NCBI RefSeq assembly: GCF_009817885.1
Contig: NZ_CP041764.1
Span: forward strand, 186,001 to 250,000
DNA: 64,000 bases
DNA from: Serratia rhizosphaerae
Lineage (GTDB): Bacteria > Pseudomonadota > Gammaproteobacteria > Enterobacterales > Enterobacteriaceae
Reading direction: 5' to 3'
The translations under genes and the position numbers were made by a program. The notes beneath the pieces are model-generated. The model ran no database searches. It worked only from the letters and a program-made list of their open reading frames with translations, and had not been told where the DNA came from. The first letter of the stretch is position 1. Each line of letters opens with the position of its first letter. Below, one piece after another: positions 1 to 7,790 of the stretch.

Positions 1-73
1 GACGATGAATTGAATAAAAAACCCAAACATGCAATTTAAGATCACTTACTGTGAAAGTCACAAAGAGAAAATT

Positions 74-892
74 ATGCCTTCAATCTCCGTATGCATCTTG
101 ACCCACAACTCTGAACGCTTACTGCGAAAGGTGCTCCCGCCAGCATTACAAATTGCAGATGAGCTGATTATTGTTGACTCCGGAAGCACTGACTCTACAT
201 TATCAATTTGTCGAGATTTTTCTATCCATCCTAAATCACACCCCTTCGAAACTCATGGGAGACAAATGAACTTTGCAATAGGACTGGCCCGACATGATTG
301 GATTCTATGTTTAGATAGCGACGAAATAATGGATGAGACAACGGTAAAAGCCATTACCAAATTTAAATTATCATCCCCATTGGAAAACCAAGCGTACAGG
401 ATAAAGAGAATCTGGTTTGTTTTAGGCAAACCAGTTAGGACTATCTACCCCGTATCTTCACCCGACTATCCAATCCGCCTTTTCAATCGCACTGTCGCGC
501 GCTTTAATGATTCACCAGTAGATGATGCAGTCGAGGGTAGTATAGCTGAAACAGCCTTGATTCCAGGGAGTGTCCATCACGATACCTTTCATTCGATAGA
601 TGAGGTTTTTAACAAGTTGAATAATTACACACGTCGAGCCGTGAAATACAGACAGTTTCGTCCATCTATCGCTCGGGGAATAGCAAGCGCCATCGGTGCT
701 TTTTTTAAATGGTATCTATTTAGTGGTTCTTGGAAGGAAGGCTGGGTTGGTATCATCACTGGTTTTTATGCAACAGCATACAGTTTCTTGAAATACTTCA
801 GAGCATGGTGCAGCGAGCAGCAGAATAAATCAGCCAGTGAATACACCATGAAAAAACGAACAATCAGGCGAAAAAATCATTTTGAAAGTTAA
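74..892 (+). CDS. Family 2 glycosyltransferase, WaaE/KdtX-like
   Basis: Predicted cytoplasmic, membrane-associated glycosyltransferase that adds a sugar to a lipopolysaccharide or related acceptor. The GT-A fold is visible: ISVCILTHNSERLL nucleotide-binding strand near the N-terminus, ADELIIVDSGSTDST, then the metal-binding CLDSDE motif about residue 82. The C-terminus has a hydrophobic FFKWYLF segment and a basic tail. The arrangement resembles the WaaE (lipid A core glucosyltransferase) branch of GT2, but specificity cannot be read from sequence. An upstream in-frame ATG at 29 has no ribosome site; the ATG at 74 follows AAAGAGAAA, so I use it (272 aa). The gene is AT-richer than the phage genes and faces them, so it could be a phage-borne surface-modifying gene or a host gene at the prophage edge. 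Confidence 0.8.
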   Translation: MPSISVCILTHNSERLLRKVLPPALQIADELIIVDSGSTDSTLSICRDFSIHPKSHPFETHGRQMNFAIGLARHDWILCLDSDEIMDETTVKAITKFKLSSPLENQAYRIKRIWFVLGKPVRTIYPVSSPDYPIRLFNRTVARFNDSPVDDAVEGSIAETALIPGSVHHDTFHSIDEVFNKLNNYTRRAVKYRQFRPSIARGIASAIGAFFKWYLFSGSWKEGWVGIITGFYATAYSFLKYFRAWCSEQQNKSASEYTMKKRTIRRKNHFES

Positions 893-910
893 TTTAATTC
901 TAATATATAT

Positions 911-1000
911 TTTCCCTCACCCTGTCACTCATACAGTGACGGGTACATCACGGAAACGGGCAGTGGCAACTAGCCGAGTGGCTTACGCCACCCAATTATG
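911..1000 (-). repeat. Degenerate copy of the small post-fibre ORF
   Basis: This stretch aligns by eye with about 1320-1412 inside the small ORF that follows the collagen fibre: shared blocks are CCTCACCCTG, CATCACGG, GGGCAGTGGCA or CGGCAGTGGCA, and TCACCCAAT or CCACCCAAT. It carries no open frame of its own. I read it as a decayed duplicate of the phage fibre end, marking the prophage edge next to the glycosyltransferase gene. Confidence 0.5.
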
Positions 1001-1015
1001 AGATAAAGAGAAATA

Positions 1016-1102
1016 ATGAGTTATCGCGGTAAGGCTTGGTTAACTGTTTTTGGAGCATGCTTTCTTTTTTGGTGGGGGGTAGTGGCTATAACCATTCTCT
1101 AA
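1016..1102 (+). CDS. Small membrane protein, 28 aa, YmiA-like
   Basis: A short frame encodes MSYRGKAWLTVFGACFLFWW followed by GVVAITIL, a basic N-terminus and one transmembrane helix. The KAWLxVF...FWxxVA pattern recalls enterobacterial YmiA, a small inner-membrane protein of unknown function, although YmiA is longer (46 aa) with an N-terminal extension. A weak purine-rich site (AAAGAGA) lies upstream of the ATG. It sits between the glycosyltransferase gene and a candidate small-RNA unit. Support is composition and resemblance only; translation is unproven. Confidence 0.5.
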   Translation: MSYRGKAWLTVFGACFLFWWGVVAITIL

Positions 1103-1120
1103 CTAGCCTCACTCGAAAAA

Positions 1121-1253
1121 TCCAAAATTAAACACAAAAATAGCTGAAATCCTCCCCCAAAAAAACCACTATGTCGCTGCACATTCCCAGATGTTTGCAT
1201 GATGTATCTCCATATCCGTTTTTTCGCCCTCGGTTTCCGTAGGGCGTTTTTTT
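1121..1253 (+). ncRNA. Candidate small RNA A (motif, hairpin, terminator)
   Basis: The unit begins with TCCAAAATTAAAC (1121-1133), contains a possible hairpin TGCACAT...ATGTTTGCA, and ends with a Rho-independent terminator (stem CGCCCT 1225-1230 with AGGGCG 1241-1246, then seven T). It contains no convincing reading frame. Two other loci, 9641-9818 and 43002-43142, have the same layout, which is why I propose a transcribed family rather than a chance terminator. The motif might be a promoter or operator element rather than part of the RNA. Confidence 0.4.
1225..1253 (+). terminator. Rho-independent terminator
   Basis: Six-base-pair GC-rich stem CGCCCT/AGGGCG with a 10-nt loop, followed by TTTTTTT. 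It also lies just past the 3' end of the minus-strand phage operon, but the T tract is on the plus strand. Confidence 0.7.
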
Positions 1254-1257
1254 CGAA

Positions 1258-1461
1258 TTATGGCGAGGTGAGGTTCAAGCGCGAGAACATGGTTGCAGTC
1301 GTGCCCTGCTTCATGTTCGTCCTCACCCTGCCACCCAAATCAATGACGAAGGCATCACGGTAAAGCGGCAGTGGCATGAACGAGACCGTGTTGCTTTCGT
1401 CACCCAATATGGCGGGGTAGCTTTTCAGGGAGTGAATGTTCCAGCACCCCGCCTTCCTCAC
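1258..1461 (-). CDS. Hypothetical protein after the collagen fibre, 67 aa
   Basis: A 67-residue frame starting with GTG that overlaps the stop codon of the fibre gene (GTGA), preceded by AGGAAAC. The overlap and position suggest a real, translationally coupled partner of the fibre, as small chaperone or accessory genes commonly follow phage fibres. I recognise no family. Degenerate pieces related to this locus occur at 911-1000 and 43143-43215, so the segment has been copied around the region. It could also be a truncated longer gene. Confidence 0.45.
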   Translation of the reverse strand: MRKAGCWNIHSLKSYPAILGDESNTVSFMPLPLYRDAFVIDLGGRVRTNMKQGTTATMFSRLNLTSP

Positions 1462-3149
1462 TCTGTTTCCTGATACGGCATAATCTCACCGTACATCCCC
1501 GCCTCCGCGTTCCGATAAATAATCGGCCCATACGAGGTGCGGTCTGATGCCATGGCAGTAAATGGATGCCACTGGCCATTGACTAATATCTCGCAATCAA
1601 AAGCTGCCGTTACGCCCGGATAGCAGTACTGGCAATTTCGCACATTCGCTGCCAGCCTGGCGCTCTCAAGCATTACCGTGGGTGTCAGTAAGGTGGTGCC
1701 GTCAGTACGGGCCATGACTGTAACCGTTGTCTCCGCAACTTCAGCTGACGCTAAAATCCCCCATATAGCCCAGGTACCAGCGACTTGTATGCCCGATACA
1801 TAGACTGAGCCATCAGGCAACAATCCCGCGTAAGACAACCTGGAGCCAGCCCACGTACCACCGGCCTCCGCGGAGTTTTCACCATTAATGACCTGCATCA
1901 GCGCTGTAGAGCCCGGGTCGCCTACATGGGGAAGTCCAACAGCACCGTCATTGCCTTGCGGAATGCCAAAATTAATCGTTTGGTTGGGGGCATCACCAGT
2001 AATCTCTACGGTGGCATCTTCGCCAGGACCCAGCGTGCTCACCGTACCGACCGTCAGCGTGTTAGGTGGTGCACCAGAGGGACCTTGAGGTCCGATTTCC
2101 CCCTGGATCCCCTGCTCTCCCTGCGGCCCTGGCGGACCTTCCGGCCCGGTGTCACCCTTCGGCCCCTGAGGGCCAGTGTCACCCTGGGGACCGGCAGGCC
2201 CTACAGCACCTGTTTCACCCGTCTCACCGACATCGCCTTTGGGTCCCTGCGCACCGGTACCACCTTTCGGACCTGGCGGTCCCCTCTCACCCTGCAGACT
2301 GGCCAGATAGTCATCTTCCGTGCCCACGTTCCCAGCATCCAGCCATACCTGGTATGCCGAGTCACCGGTTGCTCCCGTGGACCCGGTATCGCCCTTCGAC
2401 CCCTGTGGACCTGTGTCACCCTGAGGCCCGACCGGCCCCACGGCGCCCCGTTCCCCTGTCGGGCCGGTTTCCCCAGTTTCTCCCTGTGGGCCCGTCGCTC
2501 CCGTATCGCCCTTGGGTCCCTGCGGTCCTGTTTCCCCTTGTGGTCCGGTACTGCCGGTATCGCCTTTGGGGCCCTGCGGACCAGTATCCCCCTGCGCACC
2601 ACACTCACCCTCAGCCCCTGCCGAGAGAAACAACTGCCATGGCACCGCCGGCGGCTCGATGCCCTCTACATCCTCCGTGGCCAGGTATTCACTGCCGGCA
2701 TATTCGACCAGGTCATTTTTCTGGTAAGTCACATCACCACAAAATGCCCCGCGGGGAATGAGCGCATATTCCGCCGCCGTTTTCGCTGACGCCCTCGCGC
2801 TGGCCGCCGCCAGCTCCGCTTCCAGCAACAGCAACTGCATCTCGCGCAGCGCTTGCGGTGTCGCATCGTCCGGATTGAATTCCGCCAGGTACTGATTGAG
2901 CGTGCCGTCCGGGCTGTCGGCGTAAACCTGGATAATACCCAGGTAGTCCGGGGCATTGTTTATTGTGGCGGCAACCGCATAAACGCCCGGCATCACCGAC
3001 ATGGCATAGCTTCCGTCCGTCGCCGTCACCGCGGCCGCGTTTGTACCGGTAATGCTCACTGACGTGGTTTTTCTTGCCGTCAGCTGGATGACCACATCCG
3101 GCAGCGGCATGCCGAACGGATCGTTAAAAATTCCCGTGATAATGGCCAT
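1458..3149 (-). CDS. Collagen-like phage tail fibre protein
   Basis: A 563-residue tail fibre. The first 90 residues (MAIITGIFNDPFGMPLPDVV, then a prealbumin-like strand pattern ending YLAEFNPDD) resemble the lambda Stf-type N-terminal attachment domain. A short coiled segment rich in Ala and Glu follows. Residues about 180-360 are Gly-X-Y repeats rich in GPQGPKGDTG units, a trimerising collagen-like shaft interrupted by a non-collagen insert (AYQVWLDAGNVGTEDDYLAS). The C-terminal 200 residues are a non-repetitive tip, presumably receptor binding. It follows gpD directly, with start and stop adjacent. Collagen shafts are frequent in phage fibres and length-variable. The tip is the likely host-range determinant. 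Confidence 0.85.
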   Translation of the reverse strand: MAIITGIFNDPFGMPLPDVVIQLTARKTTSVSITGTNAAAVTATDGSYAMSVMPGVYAVAATINNAPDYLGIIQVYADSPDGTLNQYLAEFNPDDATPQALREMQLLLLEAELAAASARASAKTAAEYALIPRGAFCGDVTYQKNDLVEYAGSEYLATEDVEGIEPPAVPWQLFLSAGAEGECGAQGDTGPQGPKGDTGSTGPQGETGPQGPKGDTGATGPQGETGETGPTGERGAVGPVGPQGDTGPQGSKGDTGSTGATGDSAYQVWLDAGNVGTEDDYLASLQGERGPPGPKGGTGAQGPKGDVGETGETGAVGPAGPQGDTGPQGPKGDTGPEGPPGPQGEQGIQGEIGPQGPSGAPPNTLTVGTVSTLGPGEDATVEITGDAPNQTINFGIPQGNDGAVGLPHVGDPGSTALMQVINGENSAEAGGTWAGSRLSYAGLLPDGSVYVSGIQVAGTWAIWGILASAEVAETTVTVMARTDGTTLLTPTVMLESARLAANVRNCQYCYPGVTAAFDCEILVNGQWHPFTAMASDRTSYGPIIYRNAEAGMYGEIMPYQETE

Positions 3150-4190
3150 TCACTCAAGCTCCACACTGATAATCAATCCTTTCGACTGCAGCCGGAACTC
3201 AACACGGCTGATTTTCCAGTCCCGATCTTCAACACTGCCAAATCCTTCCGTGGTGATTTTTCCCTCCGCCGTCATCCCCATCAGCGCCGGGGTACCCGTC
3301 AGGGTCAGGGACATGCCCCTGAGCTTTTTTTCCACATGTTTGGTGCTGCCGCCGGCAACATACTGTGCATCCTTCAGGGAGGGCTGCGGAGCGGGATAAT
3401 GAAAGACAGGCTCTCCACTTCCCACCGTCAACGTCTTCTGCTTCCCGCCATCGGCACTATCGATGTACGGGATGATCATGGTGCCGCTCCCCTTCGCACT
3501 GACATCAGGGTGATCGCTGTTGTCGTGATAACGCCATTGCTCACACATGTCGGGGGTGAGGGTTCGGACCGGCAAGGGTTTGCCGCTGATGGTGGTGTCT
3601 GAATCGCGGGGGGACAGTACCCAATAGTCGTGGGTGATTTTACTGACGGCGCCACATTCGCCGGCAATGCGCGTAACAAGATTCATGTCGCTCTCACCCA
3701 GCTGATCGATATGCTCCACCGGGACATTCACCAGCCGGCTGTCGACCCGCGCTGTCAGTCCGTGCTCAGAGGCAACAGTGAGCATGAAATCGCCCAGGGT
3801 GATACCGGAAAACGAGCGGGTTTTCTGCGACTGCAGCGTGCTGTGCCCGCGTTCGTTGGTCTTCGAAAATGCCCTGGCGGTGATTTCCACAATACGTTGC
3901 CCGCCGGACGCCTGCCCGGAGCTGCGCGCATCCACCACGAATGTCCCCTTGTTCACCAGCTCACCACCAAACCCCAGCGCCACTGAAATCTTGACGCCTT
4001 TAGCCGGCAGCTTCAGGGTGGCAGAGACCACGCTGAAAGTGATTTCATCACTTTTTTTCGAGCCGGCGCCATGATCCTTCAGGGTCAGGTTGACCAGGTT
4101 CTCACGTACGATGTCGGTAATATCCTCGCCTTCAACAGACAGGGAGAAGTTGGGCTGCCAGGGCATATTGCCGGAATCGATATAGGCCAT
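3150..4190 (-). CDS. D: Tail protein gpD (P2 late control D family)
   Basis: 346 residues of the P2 gpD family, a baseplate hub component that forms part of the channel above the spike and was named for late gene control in P2. Visible family features are the N-terminal FSLSVEGEDITD beta strand, the VSAKGSGTMIIP segment, and a C-terminal RVEFRLQSKGLIISVELE strand. It begins three bases after the gpX stop and is followed without a gap by the fibre gene, so it belongs to the tail operon. Its first 46 codons are duplicated at 5263-5420. This copy is intact. Confidence 0.85.
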   Translation of the reverse strand: MAYIDSGNMPWQPNFSLSVEGEDITDIVRENLVNLTLKDHGAGSKKSDEITFSVVSATLKLPAKGVKISVALGFGGELVNKGTFVVDARSSGQASGGQRIVEITARAFSKTNERGHSTLQSQKTRSFSGITLGDFMLTVASEHGLTARVDSRLVNVPVEHIDQLGESDMNLVTRIAGECGAVSKITHDYWVLSPRDSDTTISGKPLPVRTLTPDMCEQWRYHDNSDHPDVSAKGSGTMIIPYIDSADGGKQKTLTVGSGEPVFHYPAPQPSLKDAQYVAGGSTKHVEKKLRGMSLTLTGTPALMGMTAEGKITTEGFGSVEDRDWKISRVEFRLQSKGLIISVELE

Positions 4191-4406
4191 GACCTACTCC
4201 CAGAGTGAGTATTCGTTTTTTTTCTGCTGCGGCTTAACCACAGGCAGCGTGAATGTCACGCCGGCGTCAAACACCTCCGTCGTGGCCAGATCGTAATTCT
4301 GAGGGTCATAGAGCACGGCTTCGACAGTGTTGTTTACCGTGCCGTAATGGCGGACGCAGAGGGGATCCAGGCGGTCACCGTCTTTGGTTGTATATTTCAT
4401 AAATCA
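4032..4406. repeat. Direct repeat gpX-gpD, copy 2
   Basis: About 370 bp covering all of gpX and the first part of gpD, repeated in the same orientation at 5263-5636 with a constant offset of 1230 bp apart from a one-base indel in a T run. Only scattered mismatches are seen. The two copies bracket an AT-rich two-gene insertion. Confidence 0.9.
4194..4400 (-). CDS. X: Tail protein gpX, intact-operon copy
   Basis: 68 residues of the P2 gpX family (LysM-like small tail protein): KYTTKDGDRLDPLCVRHYG, then YDPQNYDLATTEVFDAGVTF and PVVKPQQKK. In P2-type phages gpX is encoded just before gpD and is needed for tail assembly. This copy precedes the intact gpD; a second copy at 5424-5630 differs at a few residues (for example QY for KY and DT for DP near the start). 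The upstream 99 bp is AT-rich accessory DNA, so it may have lost its original upstream context. Confidence 0.8.
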   Translation of the reverse strand: MKYTTKDGDRLDPLCVRHYGTVNNTVEAVLYDPQNYDLATTEVFDAGVTFTLPVVKPQQKKNEYSLWE

Positions 4407-4499
4407 CTCATATTTAATTATAAACCTTATGGTCATCGCTAAGTTTCTTGTTCCAGGTATATTATTAATAATTTGATAACATCAACCTGAGGGCATGAC

Positions 4500-4799
4500 A
4501 TGCATTCTTTAATAAAAATTTGGGTTTTACTGGCCTTTTCTTCAACTGTAGGATTCTTTATTTTTTTCGCACTTGAGGCTTGGTTCACCGAAAACCCTTG
4601 GGAAGTTCGCAAACTCACATTAGACCTTCTTTTTAAGCTCCCCAAAGAAATGACTCGATGGATATTATTTAACACCAAAAACATTGACCAGCTATATCAC
4701 TATTTAATCACTGCCGCCTCCTGCATTGCATCTACCATAATATTTTTTTTCGAAGCCATGCTTTCCATTCCCTTGGCTAAAAATAGAACTATCTCATAA
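4500..4799 (+). CDS. Putative two-helix membrane protein, 99 aa
   Basis: Not recognised. The protein has an N-terminal hydrophobic helix (IWVLLAFSSTVGFFIFFALE), a charged middle with FTENPWEVRKLTLDLLFKLP, and a second hydrophobic stretch (LITAASCIASTIIFFFEAML). The ATG at 4500 follows GAGG with good spacing. It is on the strand opposite the phage tail genes, clearly AT-richer than they are, and 29 bp ahead of a secreted OB-fold protein, with which it probably forms a two-gene accessory unit inserted between duplicated gpX/gpD segments. An envelope role such as superinfection exclusion is possible but is inference. Confidence 0.6.
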   Translation: MHSLIKIWVLLAFSSTVGFFIFFALEAWFTENPWEVRKLTLDLLFKLPKEMTRWILFNTKNIDQLYHYLITAASCIASTIIFFFEAMLSIPLAKNRTIS

Positions 4800-4828
4800 C
4801 CGTATTTATCACCTAACGGAGTATCCAG

Positions 4829-5227
4829 ATGAACAAAATGTATTTATCTCTCATTATTTTATTTAGTTCTCAGCTCGCATTTGCAGATATTAACATCTCT
4901 GCTCCCCAAATAAGTCAGGATTTCAACAACAACTCCATTGCTGCCCAAAAAAGATATAAAGGGCAGACCATGAAAATCACAGGCAACGTAAGTAATATAT
5001 GGGTAGACTATGATGACCAGCCAATAGTTGATCTGTACGGTAAAAACCTGTTCGAAGGCGTTGAACTTATGGTTAGTAAAGATGACGGTTATTTATTAAA
5101 CATATCAAAGGATGACTATATCGAGGCGGTATGCCACTCCGCTAACAGAGGCATTATCTCAGTAAAACTCCAAGATTGTATAATAATCCATTATAGCAAG
5201 CCTGAAGTTACTCATATGCAAAAATAG
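4829..5227 (+). CDS. Periplasmic OB-fold protein (tRNA_anti-like)
   Basis: 132 residues with a signal peptide (NKMYLSLIILFSSQLAFA, cleavage before DINIS). The mature part shows the pattern of the tRNA_anti-like OB-fold family: ISAPQISQDF, NSIAAQKRYKGQTMKITGNV, DLYGK, then AVCHSA and LQDCII, whose two cysteines could form a disulfide. Such proteins are small periplasmic or lipoprotein OB folds found in mobile DNA; their ligands are mostly unknown. The ATG follows CGGAG at good spacing. It overlaps tail-to-tail with the gpD fragment at 5208-5420. Confidence 0.75.
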   Translation: MNKMYLSLIILFSSQLAFADINISAPQISQDFNNNSIAAQKRYKGQTMKITGNVSNIWVDYDDQPIVDLYGKNLFEGVELMVSKDDGYLLNISKDDYIEAVCHSANRGIISVKLQDCIIIHYSKPEVTHMQK

Positions 5228-5262
5228 TTTCTATATCAATCCCACGGCTTATCAAAGGTATT

Positions 5263-5420
5263 GCTGAAGGTGATTTCATCACTTTTTTCGAGCCGGCGCC
5301 ATGATCCTTCAGGGTCAGGTTGACCAGGTTCTCACGTACGATGTCGGTAATATCCTCGCCTTCAACAGACAGGGAGAAGTTGGGCTGCCAGGGCATATTG
5401 CCGGAATCGATATAGGCCAT
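5263..5420 (-). pseudogene. Truncated, frameshifted gpD start
   Basis: The first 46 codons match gpD exactly in sense (AYIDSGNMPWQPNFSLSVEG), then a one-base deletion in the T run (six instead of seven T) shifts the frame and the homology ends at about 5263. The frame continues into unrelated sequence to 5208. This is the broken 3' end of the duplicated gpX-gpD segment, not a functional gene. Confidence 0.9.
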
Positions 5421-5423
5421 GAC

Positions 5424-5630
5424 CTACTCCCAGAGTGAGTATTCGTTTTTTTTCTGCTGCGGCTTAACCACAGGCAGCGTGAATGTCACGCCGGCGTCAA
5501 ACACCTCCGTCGTGGCCAGATCGTAATTCTGAGGGTCATAGAGCACGGCTTCGACAGTGTTGTTTACCGTGCCGTAATGGCGGACGCAGAGGGTATCCAG
5601 GCGGTCGCCGTCTTTGGTTGTGTATTGCAT
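5424..5630 (-). CDS. X: Tail protein gpX, tape-measure-proximal copy
   Basis: 68 residues, nearly identical to the gpX at 4194-4400. It is the copy nearest to the tape measure, so it likely keeps the original upstream context, but it is followed only by the truncated gpD. Both copies keep complete frames, so either could supply gpX. Ribosome-site matches are weak for both. Confidence 0.75.
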   Translation of the reverse strand: MQYTTKDGDRLDTLCVRHYGTVNNTVEAVLYDPQNYDLATTEVFDAGVTFTLPVVKPQQKKNEYSLWE

Positions 5631-5728
5631 GAGGTCACCATTTAAATTTAAATCAATGCCTGCTTATTTCACTATCACGACAAGCGGTATATTGCACAGT
5701 CCGTTCCAAACTATGCAGGGATTGTGAA

Positions 5729-5968
5729 ATGTCAGGGTACGAAATTTTAGGTTGGTTTGTAGGCATATACATCTGGCTTTTTGCCAACCCCATCATTGCG
5801 CTAGCTCTCTACCTGCTCCCTATTATTATCGCCTTCATCAGGCTGCACAGAAACCTGCCAATAATAATGATTATCAGCCTGCTATTTGGTTGGATATTTC
5901 TTCTGTGGCTTATTCTTGTTATATGGGCTGCATTTGGTGGACAGGATGATATCCGCAGGCAGCAATAG
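5729..5968 (+). CDS. Superinfection immunity family membrane protein
   Basis: 79 residues with two to three transmembrane helices: ILGWFVGIYIWLFANPII, ALALYLLPIIIAFIRLHRN, and IMIISLLFGWIFLLWLILVIW. The LPxIIAxxRxHxN...LLFGWxxLxWxxxxxWA pattern is that of the T4 Imm-like superinfection immunity family, which blocks DNA entry of later phages at the inner membrane. AGGG lies upstream of the ATG. It is transcribed against the tail operon between tape measure and gpX, a classic position for a lysogenic-conversion gene. Function in this strain is inferred from the family. Confidence 0.8.
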   Translation: MSGYEILGWFVGIYIWLFANPIIALALYLLPIIIAFIRLHRNLPIIMIISLLFGWIFLLWLILVIWAAFGGQDDIRRQQ

Positions 5969-5975
5969 CTCCAGA

Positions 5976-7790
5976 TTATGGAGCCATGATATTGGCGGAG
6001 TCAAAAGTATCAGATGATCCTCCAGCATCACCAGTAAGCTCTTTAAATTTGTCGTACAACTCCTGTGCTCCAGCCTCTGAAGCCCCGCCGTCGATTACAA
6101 TATTGAAATGATATTGATTGTTATGGGTGTTGTTGACATTGGCATTAGCGGACCTTGAAAATACTGGAACAACTTCACCGTCAGACATTGGTTGGTTATC
6201 CGCTTTTACTCCATTCAGTGCGTTGCGATAATAATCAAGTTGATTTTCGAACCCTTCATTGTCATCATAAAAAAAGCCTCTCGATGCAACATAGGTATTT
6301 ATTAGCTTGGCCTGTAACTCTTTATTTCCCTTTACATTCTTTTTAAACCAATCATCAAGACCTTCGTTATGGGCGGTTTCCTGGGCCAACTCCATCGAGC
6401 CTGTTTGTGCCAGCTCCTGAAGCACTCGCCGCTGCCGCGCCTCGTCCGAATTGTCAGGTAAAAACCAGCCAATCATATTTGAAACAGCTGAAACCGCCCG
6501 GCCAAAATTCTCCAGGCTATCAACGACACGTTTGGGCCCACCGCCGTCCACCCAGTCGACGATCGTATTGGTGATCATTGCCTTGTTATTCTTCACCCAC
6601 GTCTCGAACTGCCCTTCCCACTCTTTCAATTGGGGCCGTAGTGCGTAACCAATATCACCGGCGACACCGGCCAGTGCTGTTTCTGCCGACGTCCACATAT
6701 TGCTGAGCATCTGGCTGGTATCCATCGCCGCGCGCGCCTCATCCTCAGTTATGTTGTTCAGTTCCGACGCGTTTTTCATCACCTCTTTATAGGTTAGGCC
6801 TGTGCTGATAATGTAAGTCATCAGCTTGTTAGCTTCCCCACCCATCAGTTGGTCAGCGAGCGACTCTCCCTGTTGAGCCGTCAGTTTTCCACTCTTCACC
6901 TTTTCACTGATAGTCTGCATCACCTTATCGAATTGCTGCTGTTTGGTGCCTTTCATCAGATGCTTGTTCAGCCCGATCATGGCCAGCATCGGATTTACGG
7001 TTTTATCGTTGCCTTCCTCGCCCAGTTTGTTGCTAAGCTCTTCCGTCAGGTCGCCGTAATTCTCCCCGTTCAGACCAGCCTGCTCGGCCATAATACTGCC
7101 GGCCTTATAATGCCTGTAGGACATGCCGTATTGCTTTGCACGTCGGTATTCTTCGGCAGTTTTGCGGTTGAGGGCCAGTACACCACCGCCCAATGCTGCA
7201 CTGGCGCCGGCAATAGCAACGGGTGCCATGATGGCTGCTCCCGCTGCAGCAAACGGCAACCCGCCAGCCATACGCAATCCTGACTCCATCATGTTGCCCG
7301 GCGCCGCCTTCGTTTTCGCCCAGGCGTTGCGCGGTGAAGAAAGAAACGCATCTTTGTAACGGCCGCGGCGTGCTTCGCTTTGCTGCTGCTTGTGAGCCAG
7401 TTTCGTTTCCCGTTCTTGCTGGGCGTTCAGCCGTTCCAGCTCCTTACGCGCACGCTCGATGCCGGCGCCGACCTTCTTATAATCCTCAACAAGAAAAGCC
7501 ATACCGGCACGGCCAGACTTCACGCCGTCCCGGATTTCCTTCTCCAGCACCTCCTGCTTGTTAATTAGCGCCTGTGTCGCACGCTCCATGTGCTTTATCT
7601 GATTGACCGTGCTGGCTGAACCCGACTTCATCTGACGCTGCCACGCCGTCTGGGTTTTCATTACCTGCGCGGTTTCGGTACCGATGCGATCAATGCCCGT
7701 CGTCATGCGGTTCAACGTGCGGGTCATCGACGGATCCACTGATGCCCCGAAGTTGATCGAGGCGTTGTATTTTTGGGATTTACCTGCCAT
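5976..7790 (-). CDS. T: Tail tape measure protein (gpT-like)
   Basis: 604 residues, shorter than P2 gpT but with the usual make-up. There is an N-terminal region starting KYNASINFGASVDPSM, long Lys/Glu/Gln-rich helical and coiled-coil stretches to about residue 150, a Gly/Ala-rich hydrophobic segment (MAGGLPFAAAGAAIMAPVAI, roughly 175-205) expected to insert into the host membrane, and more helices with a Gly/Asn-rich tail. It sets tail length and guides DNA exit. Its ATG overlaps the end of the gpE' frame, as in P2-type phages. The gene is intact. Confidence 0.85.
   Translation of the reverse strand: MAGKSQKYNASINFGASVDPSMTRTLNRMTTGIDRIGTETAQVMKTQTAWQRQMKSGSASTVNQIKHMERATQALINKQEVLEKEIRDGVKSGRAGMAFLVEDYKKVGAGIERARKELERLNAQQERETKLAHKQQQSEARRGRYKDAFLSSPRNAWAKTKAAPGNMMESGLRMAGGLPFAAAGAAIMAPVAIAGASAALGGGVLALNRKTAEEYRRAKQYGMSYRHYKAGSIMAEQAGLNGENYGDLTEELSNKLGEEGNDKTVNPMLAMIGLNKHLMKGTKQQQFDKVMQTISEKVKSGKLTAQQGESLADQLMGGEANKLMTYIISTGLTYKEVMKNASELNNITEDEARAAMDTSQMLSNMWTSAETALAGVAGDIGYALRPQLKEWEGQFETWVKNNKAMITNTIVDWVDGGGPKRVVDSLENFGRAVSAVSNMIGWFLPDNSDEARQRRVLQELAQTGSMELAQETAHNEGLDDWFKKNVKGNKELQAKLINTYVASRGFFYDDNEGFENQLDYYRNALNGVKADNQPMSDGEVVPVFSRSANANVNNTHNNQYHFNIVIDGGASEAGAQELYDKFKELTGDAGGSSDTFDSANIMAP

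Larger units (their letters stand above)
5263..5636. repeat. Direct repeat gpX-gpD, copy 1
   Basis: Partner of 4032-4406. Homology stops sharply at about 5263, where the accessory unit begins, and at about 5636 ahead of gpX, which defines the ends of the duplication. Confidence 0.9.

Noticed and set aside
1926..2789. Long plus-strand frames opposite the collagen fibre
   Set aside because: They are antisense to Gly-X-Y repeats, whose GC-rich triplet pattern keeps other frames open; no ribosome sites and no recognisable protein.
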